DNA of 64,000 nt from Aggregatilinea lenta. Its GTDB lineage: Bacteria; Chloroflexota; Anaerolineae; Aggregatilineales; Aggregatilineaceae. Both the position numbers and the translations under genes were made by a program. Of the stretch, positions 38,635-47,389 are shown in pieces; the stretch's first letter is position 1, and every line of letters begins with the position of its first letter. The DNA is taken from positions 1,159,506 through 1,223,505 of the forward strand of contig NZ_BFCB01000002.1 in the NCBI RefSeq assembly GCF_003569045.1, given 5' to 3'. Under the pieces are notes generated by a model. The model did no database searches, had not been told where the DNA came from, and was given only the letters and a program-made list of their open reading frames with translations.

Positions 38635-39186
38635 CTACCCGGCCCAGATGCGCGTGAACAGCCCCGGATAGTCCACCACCAGCCCATCCGCATCGACGCC
38701 AATGTCCGCCTGAAAGTCGTCCGACTCGAAGCGGTAAAGGTCGTTCGCCAGGCAGGTATATACCTGCTCCTCGCGCGATACGACAAGCTCCGGCACGCTC
38801 ACATACGCGACATGGATCGCGCACGAGTCGCCGGGCAGCAAGTGCAGCCGGCGGATCGGCAGCGTGTTGGTAAACGGCGTCGCGGAAATGTCCACGTCAA
38901 GGCAGCCGTCCAACGCTGGAAGCTCGCCGACGTCCGAATCGATCCACCGCCCATGCCCGTCCGCAAACAGGGCTACCGGCGGGACCCGGCCCAGGTGATC
39001 CTGCACCTGGACCTCGCGCACCGCGCCGCCCGCATCCGTCAGCACCCAGTACCCGATGCGGAACGGAGAGCCGTCTTCCACGCCGATGATCAGCCCCGTC
39101 ACTGTCAGCCCGCCGGACTTCATGCTCACGTGCAGATGTTCCAGGCCCGGTGCGCGCAGTGCACGCCACAATACGTCACGCTCCAT
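38635..39186 (-). CDS. Putative glycolipid-binding protein (PF06475-like)
   Basis: The 183-residue product matches the predicted glycolipid-binding family of Pseudomonas-type proteins. The beginning is LWRALRAPGLEHLHV, and the C-terminal half has the family run RRLHLLPGDSCAIHVAYVSVP, QVYTCLANDLYRFES, DFQADIGVDADGLVVDYPGLFTRIW. It is predicted to be an all-beta half-barrel in the cytoplasm, with no signal or membrane segment. The family name comes from structural comparison and its ligand is not established. It is divergent from the MBL-fold hydrolase gene. Confidence 0.8.
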   Translation of the reverse strand: MERDVLWRALRAPGLEHLHVSMKSGGLTVTGLIIGVEDGSPFRIGYWVLTDAGGAVREVQVQDHLGRVPPVALFADGHGRWIDSDVGELPALDGCLDVDISATPFTNTLPIRRLHLLPGDSCAIHVAYVSVPELVVSREEQVYTCLANDLYRFESDDFQADIGVDADGLVVDYPGLFTRIWAG

Positions 39187-39273
39187 AGCCTACTCCTCGC
39201 GCAGACTTACAATTCCTGTTAAAACCGTTACCAGCTATTCTCGATTTTAGCGGCAAGAAGGGTAAAGCGCGGC

Positions 39274-40125
39274 ATGATTCACATTGGCAATATCGAAGTT
39301 CACGCGGTCAGCGCCGGGCAGGTGATGGTCGACGGCGGCGGGCCGTTCGGGCTGGTCCCGCGCGCGCTGTGGAGCCGCATCCTGGCCCCCGACGAGGCCA
39401 ACCGCGTGCCGATGTCGCTGACATGCCTGCTCGTGCGCGCCGCCAGACGCACGATCCTGATCGACACCGGGTTGGGCGATAAACTGAGCGAGAAGGAGAT
39501 TGCGCACTGGGGCCTAACGTATCCAGAGGGCACGCTGGCCGAGGGGCTGGCGCGGCTGGGCGTCACGCCGGGTGACGTGGACATGGTGATCAACACGCAC
39601 CTGCACGCCGATCACTGTGCGGGCAATACGTGCATCGGGCCGGATGGCGCGCTCCAAGCCACCTTTCCCAACGCGGAATACGTGGTCCAGGCGCGGGAAT
39701 ACGCAGACGCGATGCACCCCAACGAGCGCACCCGTGCGACGTACTTCCCGGCCAACTACGAGCCGCTGGTGCAGCGTGGGCGGATGCGCCTGCTCGATGG
39801 CGATACGGAGATCGTACCGGGCATCTGGGGTGTGGTCACGCCGGGGCACACGCCCGGACACCAGGCGATCCGGTTCGAAAGCGGCGGGCAGCAGGCCCTG
39901 TTCGTCGCGGATCTCGCCAGCTACACGGTGCACTTCGAGCGGCTGGCGTGGATGACCGCCTACGATGTCGAACCGCTGGTCACGCTCGAAACGAAGCGCC
40001 GCTGGCAGCAGTGGGCGCTGGACACGAGCGGCCTGCTGATCTTCCAGCACGATACGCAGGTGCCTGCCGGACACCTTGTCCGCACGGATCAAGGCAAGCT
40101 CAAGGTGACGCCCGCCGCGCTCTGA
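39274..40125 (+). CDS. MBL-fold metallo-hydrolase
   Basis: The 283-residue product has the complete metallo-beta-lactamase-fold metal site: INTHLHADHCAGN (HxHxDH), a distal His in TPGHTPGHQ, Asp in FVADLAS and a final His in IFQHDTQ. The LIDTGLGDKLSEKE loop is typical of the AttM/lactonase-like and related hydrolase groups. Acyl-homoserine-lactone or other ester/lactone hydrolysis is possible, but the substrate cannot be fixed. GAAGGG lies upstream of the ATG. Confidence 0.85.
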   Translation: MIHIGNIEVHAVSAGQVMVDGGGPFGLVPRALWSRILAPDEANRVPMSLTCLLVRAARRTILIDTGLGDKLSEKEIAHWGLTYPEGTLAEGLARLGVTPGDVDMVINTHLHADHCAGNTCIGPDGALQATFPNAEYVVQAREYADAMHPNERTRATYFPANYEPLVQRGRMRLLDGDTEIVPGIWGVVTPGHTPGHQAIRFESGGQQALFVADLASYTVHFERLAWMTAYDVEPLVTLETKRRWQQWALDTSGLLIFQHDTQVPAGHLVRTDQGKLKVTPAAL

Positions 40126-40133
40126 GCGCGGCG

Positions 40134-42167
40134 CTACGCGTCAGACGCGCCGTCATCCTGCAGGTCAGTCGCTGCGGCCTGTAGCGCGCCAACTCCTTTT
40201 TGCAGCGTGAAGAAAAACGTCGCACCCTGGTCGATGGCGGCGTCGGCCCATATTCGCCCCCCGTGCCGTTGCACGATGCGCTGCACGGTTGCCAGCCCAA
40301 CGCCGGTCCCCTCGTAATCCTCGACGCGGTGGAAGCGCTGGAACACGCCGAACAACTTGTCGTTGTAGCTCATATCGAAGCCCACCCCGTTATCCCGGAC
40401 ACAGTACGCGGAACCGTCGGGCGTGTCGATGCAGTCCACCTCGATGCGCGCCACGTCGCGGTCGCGCGTGAACTTCAGTGCGTTGCCCAGCAGGTTGGAG
40501 CATACCTGCCGCAGCAGGGCCGGATCGCCCCAGGCGGGCGGCAGTTCCGCGACGGAAAACTCGATCTCACGCGGTGGCTGCGTCTCCATCAGCTCGTCGA
40601 ACACCTCGCGAACGAGGGTGTCCATCGCCACGATGCGCTTTTTTAGCGCGTGGCGATTCAGGCGCGAGAACGTCAGCAGATCGTCGATGAGCTGGCCCAT
40701 GCGCTGCGCGCCGTCGCGCACACGCTGTAAATAGTGCTGGCCGTTCTCGTCCAAGCGTGCGCTGTACTCTTGCAAGAGGATATGCGAAAACCCGTCGATG
40801 CCGCGCAGCGGCGCGCGCAGGTCGTGCGACACGGAGTAACTGAATGCTTCCAATTCGTGGTTGGCGGCCTCTAGCTGGGCCGTGCGCTCCACGACACGCT
40901 GTTCGAGTTCCGCGTTGAGATCGTGAATTTCCCGTTCGATGCGTTGGCGCTCGGTGATGTCGCGCAGGATCACGGTGAAATACTTCGTGCCGTTGTGATC
41001 CGTCTGCGAAATGGACGCTTCAATGGGAAACTCCTCGCCAGTCGTGCGCAGCCCGCTGAGGGCGCTGGTCAGCCCCATGCGGCGTGTGGTGATCCCTGTG
41101 CGCCCAAAGGCGCGGATGTACTCGCGGTGCGCCTCTCGGAAACGGAGCGGGATGAAGCGATCCAGTGGGTACCCGATCGCGTCCTGCGCCGGGCATCCGA
41201 ACATCTTCTCGGCGGCATCGTTAAAGAGGGCGACGCGCTGGTCTTCGTCCACCGCGATGATCGCGTCCATCGCGGACTCAATGATTCCGGCCAGCCGCGT
41301 CTGGCTCTCTTGCAGCGCTTCGTCAGATGCGCGGCGCTCGACGTCCAGGCGGTTGAGGCGCTCCGCGTTCCACCAGATCAGGGCGGCGAACACGACCACA
41401 TTCGCGAGCGTGAACAGCGCCAGCCCGAACTCCACACCGATCACGCCGATCTGCTCACCGCCCAACCGCAGCAGACCGATCAGGAACGGGACGAGTATCG
41501 CGGCGGGCAGCAGGCGGCGCGCCATGACGCTGCCGGACCCGTCCTTCACCAGGAACTGCACCGGGTCCCGTTCCGGGCGAGCCAGGAAGGTTCCAATCCC
41601 GGCGGCAAAAAACGCCAGACTCGTATTGAGTGCAATCGAGGAATAGGGCGTGATCTCGTACAGATCCGACACGCCATAGGCGTAGCCCGTCAGCGCCAGC
41701 AGCGCGACGAACAGGACGATCACCGTAAGGCCCCGCGACAGCCACCGTCCACGCGGCGCATCGATTAGCCACAGCGCAACGCCCAGCATGAAGAAGTCGA
41801 ACGCCGTCGCGTGCGACATGCGTCCCGGCGCGGCCAGACTGGTACTGCTTTGGGCCAGATCCTTGAACAGCAGCTCGTCGATGCCCAGGTTCACGTTCAG
41901 CAGGTATTCGCCGAGGCTGGCCAGACCGATGATCGCCGCGCTTGCAGCACATAACCGCGCGAGGCGGCTGGACCGTCGCGTGGAGCCTTGCAGCAGCCAC
42001 AGCGCCCCGCCGATCAGCACAAAGCACAGTGCCGTATTCACTTTCATCGTCGCCCAACCGGGTACGACGCTTTTGAGCGTATCGACGTCGAGCGTCCATC
42101 CCGCCAGGGCGAGGACGCCTACGATCACGATACTCAAGCCAATGAGCCGGGATGCGGTTCTCAGCAA
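40134..42167 (-). CDS. Membrane PAS histidine kinase
   Basis: The 677-residue product appears to start at a TTG (42167) with GAGGT ten bases upstream. About seven hydrophobic helices fill the first 265 residues (for example IGLSIVIVGVLALAGWTL and SRGLTVIVLFVALLALTGYAYGV), forming an uncharacterised membrane sensor. A PAS domain (IIESAMDAIIAVDEDQRVALFNDAAEKMFG) and a coiled linker lead to HisKA (SYSVSHDLRAPLRGIDGFS, phospho-His) and HATPase (LLGNALKFT, DNGVGFD, GTGVGLATV). The DLRAPLRGIDGFS type is shared with phytochrome-like kinases, which often signal to small response regulators. None is next to it; it converges with the MBL-fold gene. Confidence 0.85.
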   Translation of the reverse strand: MLRTASRLIGLSIVIVGVLALAGWTLDVDTLKSVVPGWATMKVNTALCFVLIGGALWLLQGSTRRSSRLARLCAASAAIIGLASLGEYLLNVNLGIDELLFKDLAQSSTSLAAPGRMSHATAFDFFMLGVALWLIDAPRGRWLSRGLTVIVLFVALLALTGYAYGVSDLYEITPYSSIALNTSLAFFAAGIGTFLARPERDPVQFLVKDGSGSVMARRLLPAAILVPFLIGLLRLGGEQIGVIGVEFGLALFTLANVVVFAALIWWNAERLNRLDVERRASDEALQESQTRLAGIIESAMDAIIAVDEDQRVALFNDAAEKMFGCPAQDAIGYPLDRFIPLRFREAHREYIRAFGRTGITTRRMGLTSALSGLRTTGEEFPIEASISQTDHNGTKYFTVILRDITERQRIEREIHDLNAELEQRVVERTAQLEAANHELEAFSYSVSHDLRAPLRGIDGFSHILLQEYSARLDENGQHYLQRVRDGAQRMGQLIDDLLTFSRLNRHALKKRIVAMDTLVREVFDELMETQPPREIEFSVAELPPAWGDPALLRQVCSNLLGNALKFTRDRDVARIEVDCIDTPDGSAYCVRDNGVGFDMSYNDKLFGVFQRFHRVEDYEGTGVGLATVQRIVQRHGGRIWADAAIDQGATFFFTLQKGVGALQAAATDLQDDGASDA

Positions 42168-42279
42168 GGGAAAGGTACCTCTAACTTACCGTAACAGACC
42201 GTGTAGGGGTGGGCCAGCTCGATCCGCCCGCCGGAGCAGCGAGTCAAATTTGAACGCGCGGCGCACGTCGAGCGCTCGC

Positions 42280-42325
42280 TTATATTTATCACGATAATAT
42301 AATATATTCTACTATAGACATTTTA
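42280..42325. promoter_or_regulatory. AT-rich segment in the kinase / C39-protein gap
   Basis: The 291-base gap (42168-42458) between divergent genes contains a markedly AT-rich run with several TATAAT-like hexamers (gataatataatatattc, ctatagac). It is the likeliest site of promoters for both genes, but the individual boxes cannot be assigned. Confidence 0.4.
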
Positions 42326-42458
42326 TAGAGCACGAACCCGTCCTTGCGGCCCGCCTGAAGGCCGGTTAATCGTTGATCTCGTCCAGTCTGCTGCCATCTC
42401 GTTCACCCTGCCCTGTCGATTGTCCCGGTGGGGCGGCATATGCAAGGGAGCGTGCGCC

Positions 42459-43712
42459 ATGTCCCCCCAACTCAATGCCCGTTTCATCGACGACCTGACC
42501 ATCCCCGACGGCAGCGACCTGCCCAGCAGTACGAACTTCGTCAAAACCTGGCTTGTGGAGAACATCGGCGACACACCCTGGGGCCCTGGCTTTACGCTCC
42601 GGCACGTCGATGGGGCGGCAATGACCACCCTCACTCGCGTGCCCTTGCCCACCTGCGCGCCCGGCGAGCGCATGGCGGTATCCGTGGAGCTGACCGCGCC
42701 GCAGACGCCCGGCTTTTACCAGGGCGATTGGCGCTGCCACGACGCCGATGGGCTGGCCTTTGGCGACCAGCTCTGGGTGCAGATCCGCGCCATCAGGGCG
42801 CCGGGCACGAACGATGCCATTTACCTGGACGACGTGACCATCCCCGACGATGCACAGATCCCGGCGGAGATGCGCTTCGCGAAGACGTGGCGCGTGCGTA
42901 ATACCGGCACGCTGCCGTGGGGATCGGGCTACACGCTGCGCCGCCTCCAGGGCGCGCCCCTGGCGGTGGACGAGCGCAGCCCGCTGCCGCCCTGCCCTCC
43001 CGGCGGCGAAACAAACGTCTCCGTGAACGTCGTCGCACCCGCCGCGCCCGGCAAGTACTACGCCGACTGGGCCATGTACGACCCGGCCGATCAACGCTTC
43101 GGCGTGACGTTGTGGATGCGCATCGTCGTACCGGGCGCGGTCGTGCCCAACCCCAAACCGAGGCCGGACCTGGACGCCGCGACCGGCATCGCACCGCACT
43201 TTTCACAGCGTGACACGCTCTGGCGCAAGAACGTGCTGGGCGGCCCCGGTTCGCCGGTGACCATCGGCAGTTGGGGCTGCCTGCTCACGTGCTTCGCCAT
43301 GCTGGCCTGCGCCTATGACTGCGACACCGATCCCGCCCGGCTGAACCGTACCCTGTTGGAAAAGAGTGGATTCTTCCAAAACTACTTTGTGAGCTGGAAC
43401 GCGCTGCAAACCGCGTTCGATACGCTGGTCTTCGATGCGAAGTCCGATGCGTCGCCGGATCTGCTGGGCCACATCGACGCGAGCCTCGCCGCGCGCCGCC
43501 CCGTGCCGATCCAGGTCGATCGCACGCCCGCCACGCGCTATAACGACAACGATCAACACTGGGTGCTGGCCGTCGCACGGCATGGCAACGACTATATCGT
43601 CAACGATCCCATCGACCTGGACCCCGTCCCGACACTGCTGATGGAACGCTACGGGCGCGGGCAGGATCTGGCCGCCAGCGTGCTGGCCGCGATCTTCTAT
43701 CACCGGGCATGA
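42459..43712 (+). CDS. Two NBR1-type Ig domains fused to a C39-like peptidase
   Basis: The start at 42459 (MSPQLNARFIDD) has GGGAG upstream. The 417-residue product contains two related domains of about 110 residues. Each has the NBR1-Ig signature of a Lys-Thr-Trp strand and a later Trp-Gly: FVKTWLVENIGDTPWGPGFTL and FAKTWRVRNTGTLPWGSGYTL. After a linker comes a peptidase_C39-like domain: SQRDTLWRKNVLGG, Cys in GSWGCLLTC, His in DQHWVLAVARHG and Asp in YIVNDPID. No signal peptide is evident. Eukaryotic NBR1 uses this Ig domain in autophagy cargo handling; the bacterial version has no known role. Confidence 0.8.
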   Translation: MSPQLNARFIDDLTIPDGSDLPSSTNFVKTWLVENIGDTPWGPGFTLRHVDGAAMTTLTRVPLPTCAPGERMAVSVELTAPQTPGFYQGDWRCHDADGLAFGDQLWVQIRAIRAPGTNDAIYLDDVTIPDDAQIPAEMRFAKTWRVRNTGTLPWGSGYTLRRLQGAPLAVDERSPLPPCPPGGETNVSVNVVAPAAPGKYYADWAMYDPADQRFGVTLWMRIVVPGAVVPNPKPRPDLDAATGIAPHFSQRDTLWRKNVLGGPGSPVTIGSWGCLLTCFAMLACAYDCDTDPARLNRTLLEKSGFFQNYFVSWNALQTAFDTLVFDAKSDASPDLLGHIDASLAARRPVPIQVDRTPATRYNDNDQHWVLAVARHGNDYIVNDPIDLDPVPTLLMERYGRGQDLAASVLAAIFYHRA

Positions 43713-43797
43713 CCGATAGCCGTCAGTGATCAGCAAAAAGCAAAAGCGGGAATCGAGTGAAGTCGGCACAATTGCGAGGCGAAAGCGGGACAAAAAC

Positions 43798-43884
43798 CGG
43801 GCGGGTTTCTAGCCCGCCCCTACAAAATCCACCGCATTTCTGTTTGTCTCCCCTCTCCAGCGTCGACTGGAGAGAGGGGTGAGG
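43798..43884. repeat. Composite palindromic repeat
   Basis: The sequence cgggcgggtttctagcccgcccctac (43798-43822) is followed about 25 bases on by cccctctccagcgtcgactggagagagggg (43850-43878) and gtgagg. The whole arrangement, including the spacer words caccg.gcatt and tgtttgtctc, is the same as at 7980-8066. It lies between converging genes. Confidence 0.75.
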
Positions 43885-43948
43885 TTTCTACGAAAAACCG
43901 CACGGCCCACTAATCCGCATAGACTCGGCCCTGCGGGGCGGGATTTCC

Positions 43949-44938
43949 CTACTGCTGGTTCTCCCACTCGCGCACGACGTCGAGCAGCAGGGCATGAATA
44001 GCCGGATCGTCCACCTCGCCAATGCCCTCAAAGGCGCGGCCATCCACCTCGATCCGCACGCCCGCCAGCGCGGGCTTGACGTGGATCGAGCGCTCCCGGT
44101 AATCCGGCAGAGCGTCGAGGCGCGCCTGCAGCAGATCTTCGATCTGCTCCGCGATGCCGCGTTCGGGTACGGGGTCTTCAGCGGCGGGCGGCGTGCGGCC
44201 AATCGCCACGCGCGACATCTGCCGCAGCAGCGACGGCGACCGGGGTGGGAGCGGCTCGTCCTCCACTGCCGGTTGGACCAGCGGCCTCGGCGCGCCGGAC
44301 AGCGGCGGGCTGGCGAGCGTTTCCAGGTCGCGCAGGACGCCGTGAAAGCGCTGCTCCAGCTCGATGCTGCGCAGCTCGGCCAGGGAACGCGCGCGCTGCC
44401 CGGCGATCTCGACCACCAGCTCGCCGCTGGTGATGTCGCGCCAGACGCGCAGCACTTCGACCGCGTCCGAGGGCAGGGTCACTGCTTCGACGTCCGGCAT
44501 CGGGATCGGGTCAGGCGCGGCAGCCGGTTCCGCTTCCTCAACGGCGTCTTCGACCTCGACCGGAGCGGACGATTCCGGCTCTCCGTCGTCGGGCGGCGTG
44601 TCGGGCGGCGGGTTCTCGGTGACGAGCGGTTCCGGCTCGGTCAGGTCGCCCGTCAGCATGGAGAGATCCGGCAGCGGCACGTCCGGGGACAGAGCCGCAG
44701 GCCTGGCGTCGGGCTGCGCGGACGGATGCCCGGCGGTTACGCGCTGGAACCACGCCGACAGCGTCGCGCCCATGCCGGGCAGCGGCGGCTCGCCGCGAGC
44801 GGCACGGCGGCGGCGTTCGGCGCCGCGCTGCATAATCATCCCCATCAGCACCACCCACACCAGCCCCGCCGCGCACGTAAATGCCAGCAGTCCGCTGACC
44901 TGCTTTAAAAATTCCGGCAACCCGGATGACTCAGGCAT
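43949..44938 (-). CDS. Single-TM hypothetical protein
   Basis: The 329-residue product has one membrane helix near the start (LLAFTCAAGLVWVVLMGMIM, residues 17-36) and a basic stretch after it (RRRRAAR), which places the rest in the cytoplasm. A long Pro/Glu/Asp-rich linker (about residues 75-150) is followed by a helical part (SLAELRSIELEQRFHGVLRDLETL). The final domain runs from IAEQIEDLLQARLDALPDYRERSIHVKPALAGVRIEVDGRAFEGIGEV. No family is recognised. Confidence 0.55.
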   Translation of the reverse strand: MPESSGLPEFLKQVSGLLAFTCAAGLVWVVLMGMIMQRGAERRRRAARGEPPLPGMGATLSAWFQRVTAGHPSAQPDARPAALSPDVPLPDLSMLTGDLTEPEPLVTENPPPDTPPDDGEPESSAPVEVEDAVEEAEPAAAPDPIPMPDVEAVTLPSDAVEVLRVWRDITSGELVVEIAGQRARSLAELRSIELEQRFHGVLRDLETLASPPLSGAPRPLVQPAVEDEPLPPRSPSLLRQMSRVAIGRTPPAAEDPVPERGIAEQIEDLLQARLDALPDYRERSIHVKPALAGVRIEVDGRAFEGIGEVDDPAIHALLLDVVREWENQQ

Positions 44939-45007
44939 TGCGCGTCCTCCCCTTCATGGACCAGCCACGCCGTTCTAACGCTCCAGCCTACGTTCAGTAT
45001 CGCCGCC

Positions 45008-45826
45008 CTACCGCTTTTGGCAAGTCGGACATAGATGCGTCCCGCGCTGTCCCACCACGATCTTGATCACGGGCGTGCCGCAGCGCGGGCAGGGTTGCCC
45101 TGTTTGCCCGTAGGCGTTCAGCCCATTCTGCGCCGTGCCCTTCGTGCCGTCCGGCTTGCGGTACCAGTTCACGCTGGCCCCTTCGCGCTGGACGCCCAGG
45201 TCCAGCACGTGCCGGATCGCTGCGTACAGCCGGGTGATGTCGTCCTCGTCCAGCGTATCCGCACGGCGCAGCGGGTGCAGTTCGCTGGCGAACAGCGCCT
45301 CGTCCACGTAAATGTTGCCCATCCCGGCCAAAAACGTCTGGTTGAGCAGCAGCGGCTTCAGCGCGCCAGTGCGCCCGGCCAGCCGCGCCCGGAACAGGTC
45401 CAGCGTGAAGGCGTCGCTGAGCGGCTCCGGTCCCAGCGGCCCGGTGACCTCCGCCGGATCGTCCACCAGATACACGCGCCCAAATTTGCGCGAGTCCGAA
45501 AAACGAAGCTGGTGGCCGTTGTCGAGCTGAAACGTAAAGTGTACCCAGCGGTCCGCGTACTGTTCGGCGGCATCGGGCACCACGTACAGGCGACCGGTCA
45601 TCTTCAGGTGAATGATCAGCGTGTCGTGGCTGAGCGTGATCACGATGTACTTGCCGCGCCGGTCCACGCGCTGCACGGACTGCCCGGCGATGCGCGCGGC
45701 AAAGACGGTCGAATCGGGCGTGACGAGGCCCGCAGGCCAGTCGAGCGTCACGCCGGTGATGGTCCGGCCCACCAGCGCGTCGCGCACGCCGCGCACGACG
45801 GTTTCGACTTCAGGCAGTTCTGGCAT
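45008..45826 (-). CDS. mutM: Formamidopyrimidine-DNA glycosylase
   Basis: The 272-residue product begins MPELPEVETVVRG, with the catalytic Pro2 and Glu3. It contains the helix-two-turn-helix LNQTFLAGMGNIYVDEALFASELHP and ends with the zinc finger CPRCGTPVIKIVVGQRGTHLCPTCQ. This is the complete Fpg layout. It removes oxidised purines such as 8-oxoguanine and cuts the backbone by beta,delta-elimination. It is probably expressed on its own. Confidence 0.95.
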   Translation of the reverse strand: MPELPEVETVVRGVRDALVGRTITGVTLDWPAGLVTPDSTVFAARIAGQSVQRVDRRGKYIVITLSHDTLIIHLKMTGRLYVVPDAAEQYADRWVHFTFQLDNGHQLRFSDSRKFGRVYLVDDPAEVTGPLGPEPLSDAFTLDLFRARLAGRTGALKPLLLNQTFLAGMGNIYVDEALFASELHPLRRADTLDEDDITRLYAAIRHVLDLGVQREGASVNWYRKPDGTKGTAQNGLNAYGQTGQPCPRCGTPVIKIVVGQRGTHLCPTCQKR

Positions 45827-46008
45827 GAGTTTTCGACCCGTTTGGCTATCTCGACGATAGCCCTATTTTACCGCACCCGCCGCACCGGGCTGAGATTTCT
45901 GACGCCCCCCCAACCTGAATGCGTGCCATAAGGCCCGGCAGAGCCGTCCGCCCGACCTCAATACTACATTAACAGTTTATGCGATTGCGTCGCGGTTGTG
46001 GATAGTTC

Positions 46009-47286
46009 TTACTGGCTACCGTCGAGCATGGCGAGCGCCGGGTCAGGCGCGCGCAGCTCGATGCGTGCCAGGTTGCTCCACACGTACCCGATCCACAGGC
46101 CCAGGACCGGCACCACCGGCAAAAACTGGCGGTTATACGCGCTGAGCACCGACGATCCGCCGAAGGTCAGCAGGCCGAAGCCCAGCAGCAGCGCGATCTC
46201 CGGCGGGAAGCGCCGTCGCGCCGCCCAGGTGGGATAGAGGCTCAGCACCGCCGCCGCGATCAGGAGCATGTTGGGCAGAATGTAGAGATAGGTGGAGATC
46301 TTCTGCGGGGTGTACGAATAGGGATAGTTGAACACCAGCCGCCCGACGTTGGCAATCCAGTTCTGCACGAATTTGGCCGGGTGCGCCTTGATATTCTCCA
46401 CGGCCTGATTGCGGAAGGCCATGTCGCGGTCCATGTCCGACATCAGCGTCACGTCACTGAAAAACGCGCCGTGATTGATCGCCAGGGCCTCGCCGCCGTC
46501 GGTGTAGTCCGGCGAGTTGAAGTCGGCCTTCGAGTGCCAGTCGCCCAGGTCACCCTCATAGGGGCTGGACATCCAGTACAGGCTCAAGCCGCCGGAATTG
46601 CCCCAGTAGTACAACTGGTGCGTCAGCTGGAAGGTGTAGACCAGATAGGGCACGCACACCGCCAGCGCCACGCCGGACATCAGCAACACCGGCCTGTACG
46701 CAGGGTGCCGGGTCGCCGCGTACAGCGCGCCGAACACCACCAGCCCGGCCAGGATCGCGAAGCCGAAGAAGACCTTGGTCAGCGCCAGCACCGCGAGGCA
46801 CAGCCCCGCCAGCACCAGATGCAGCCCTGCCCCGGCCCGCGAGGGACGAAAGACGCGGCAGAAATGGTAGACCATGCCCGTCACGAGCAGCAGCGCCAAC
46901 ATCTCGGAATAGAGCCGGTAGGTCAGCAGCACAAACGGCGGGTAGAGGCCGAACAGAGTCGCCCCTACCAGCGCGTAGCGTTCCGGCGCATACAGCCGCA
47001 GCGTGGCGTAAAACACCAGGACTGCCGCAAACAGCATCAGCCCGTTTAGCAGGCGGGCCGCCATCCACGGCAGATCGAACGCGGCGAACGGCACCAGCAC
47101 GAGGGGATAGCCCGGTCCAAACCACAGGTCCACGCGCCCCTCCGGCGAATAGAACCCGTGCGTCAGGTTTTCCGCGTACTGTGCGTAGCGGTCTTCGTCG
47201 TCGCTCGCCAGGCTGTCCGGGGCCGCGACCAGCACGACCACAAAGTAAACGAGCAAAAGGGGTAACAGGCTCACGGTGCTTTTCAT
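46009..47286 (-). CDS. Polytopic GT-C-like (GT39/ArnT-like) membrane protein
   Basis: The 425-residue product has about ten membrane helices. Just after the first helix is a loop with acidic residues, DSLASDDEDRYAQYAENL, in the position of the Asp/Glu pair typical of GT-C glycosyltransferases that use lipid-linked sugars. It continues with GPGYPLVLVPFAAFDLPWMAARLLNGL. It is likely to act on lipid-linked donors at the outer face of the membrane. The acceptor is unknown. Confidence 0.7.
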   Translation of the reverse strand: MKSTVSLLPLLLVYFVVVLVAAPDSLASDDEDRYAQYAENLTHGFYSPEGRVDLWFGPGYPLVLVPFAAFDLPWMAARLLNGLMLFAAVLVFYATLRLYAPERYALVGATLFGLYPPFVLLTYRLYSEMLALLLVTGMVYHFCRVFRPSRAGAGLHLVLAGLCLAVLALTKVFFGFAILAGLVVFGALYAATRHPAYRPVLLMSGVALAVCVPYLVYTFQLTHQLYYWGNSGGLSLYWMSSPYEGDLGDWHSKADFNSPDYTDGGEALAINHGAFFSDVTLMSDMDRDMAFRNQAVENIKAHPAKFVQNWIANVGRLVFNYPYSYTPQKISTYLYILPNMLLIAAAVLSLYPTWAARRRFPPEIALLLGFGLLTFGGSSVLSAYNRQFLPVVPVLGLWIGYVWSNLARIELRAPDPALAMLDGSQ

Positions 47287-47389
47287 GATCTGCTCCTATG
47301 CTGACCAAGCAGTCTTTAAAAGCAAACGGTGGGTATGTGGGATCGGCGTGCTCGTCTTAAGGTATATTGGTTGATCGTCGGTTTGGAAT

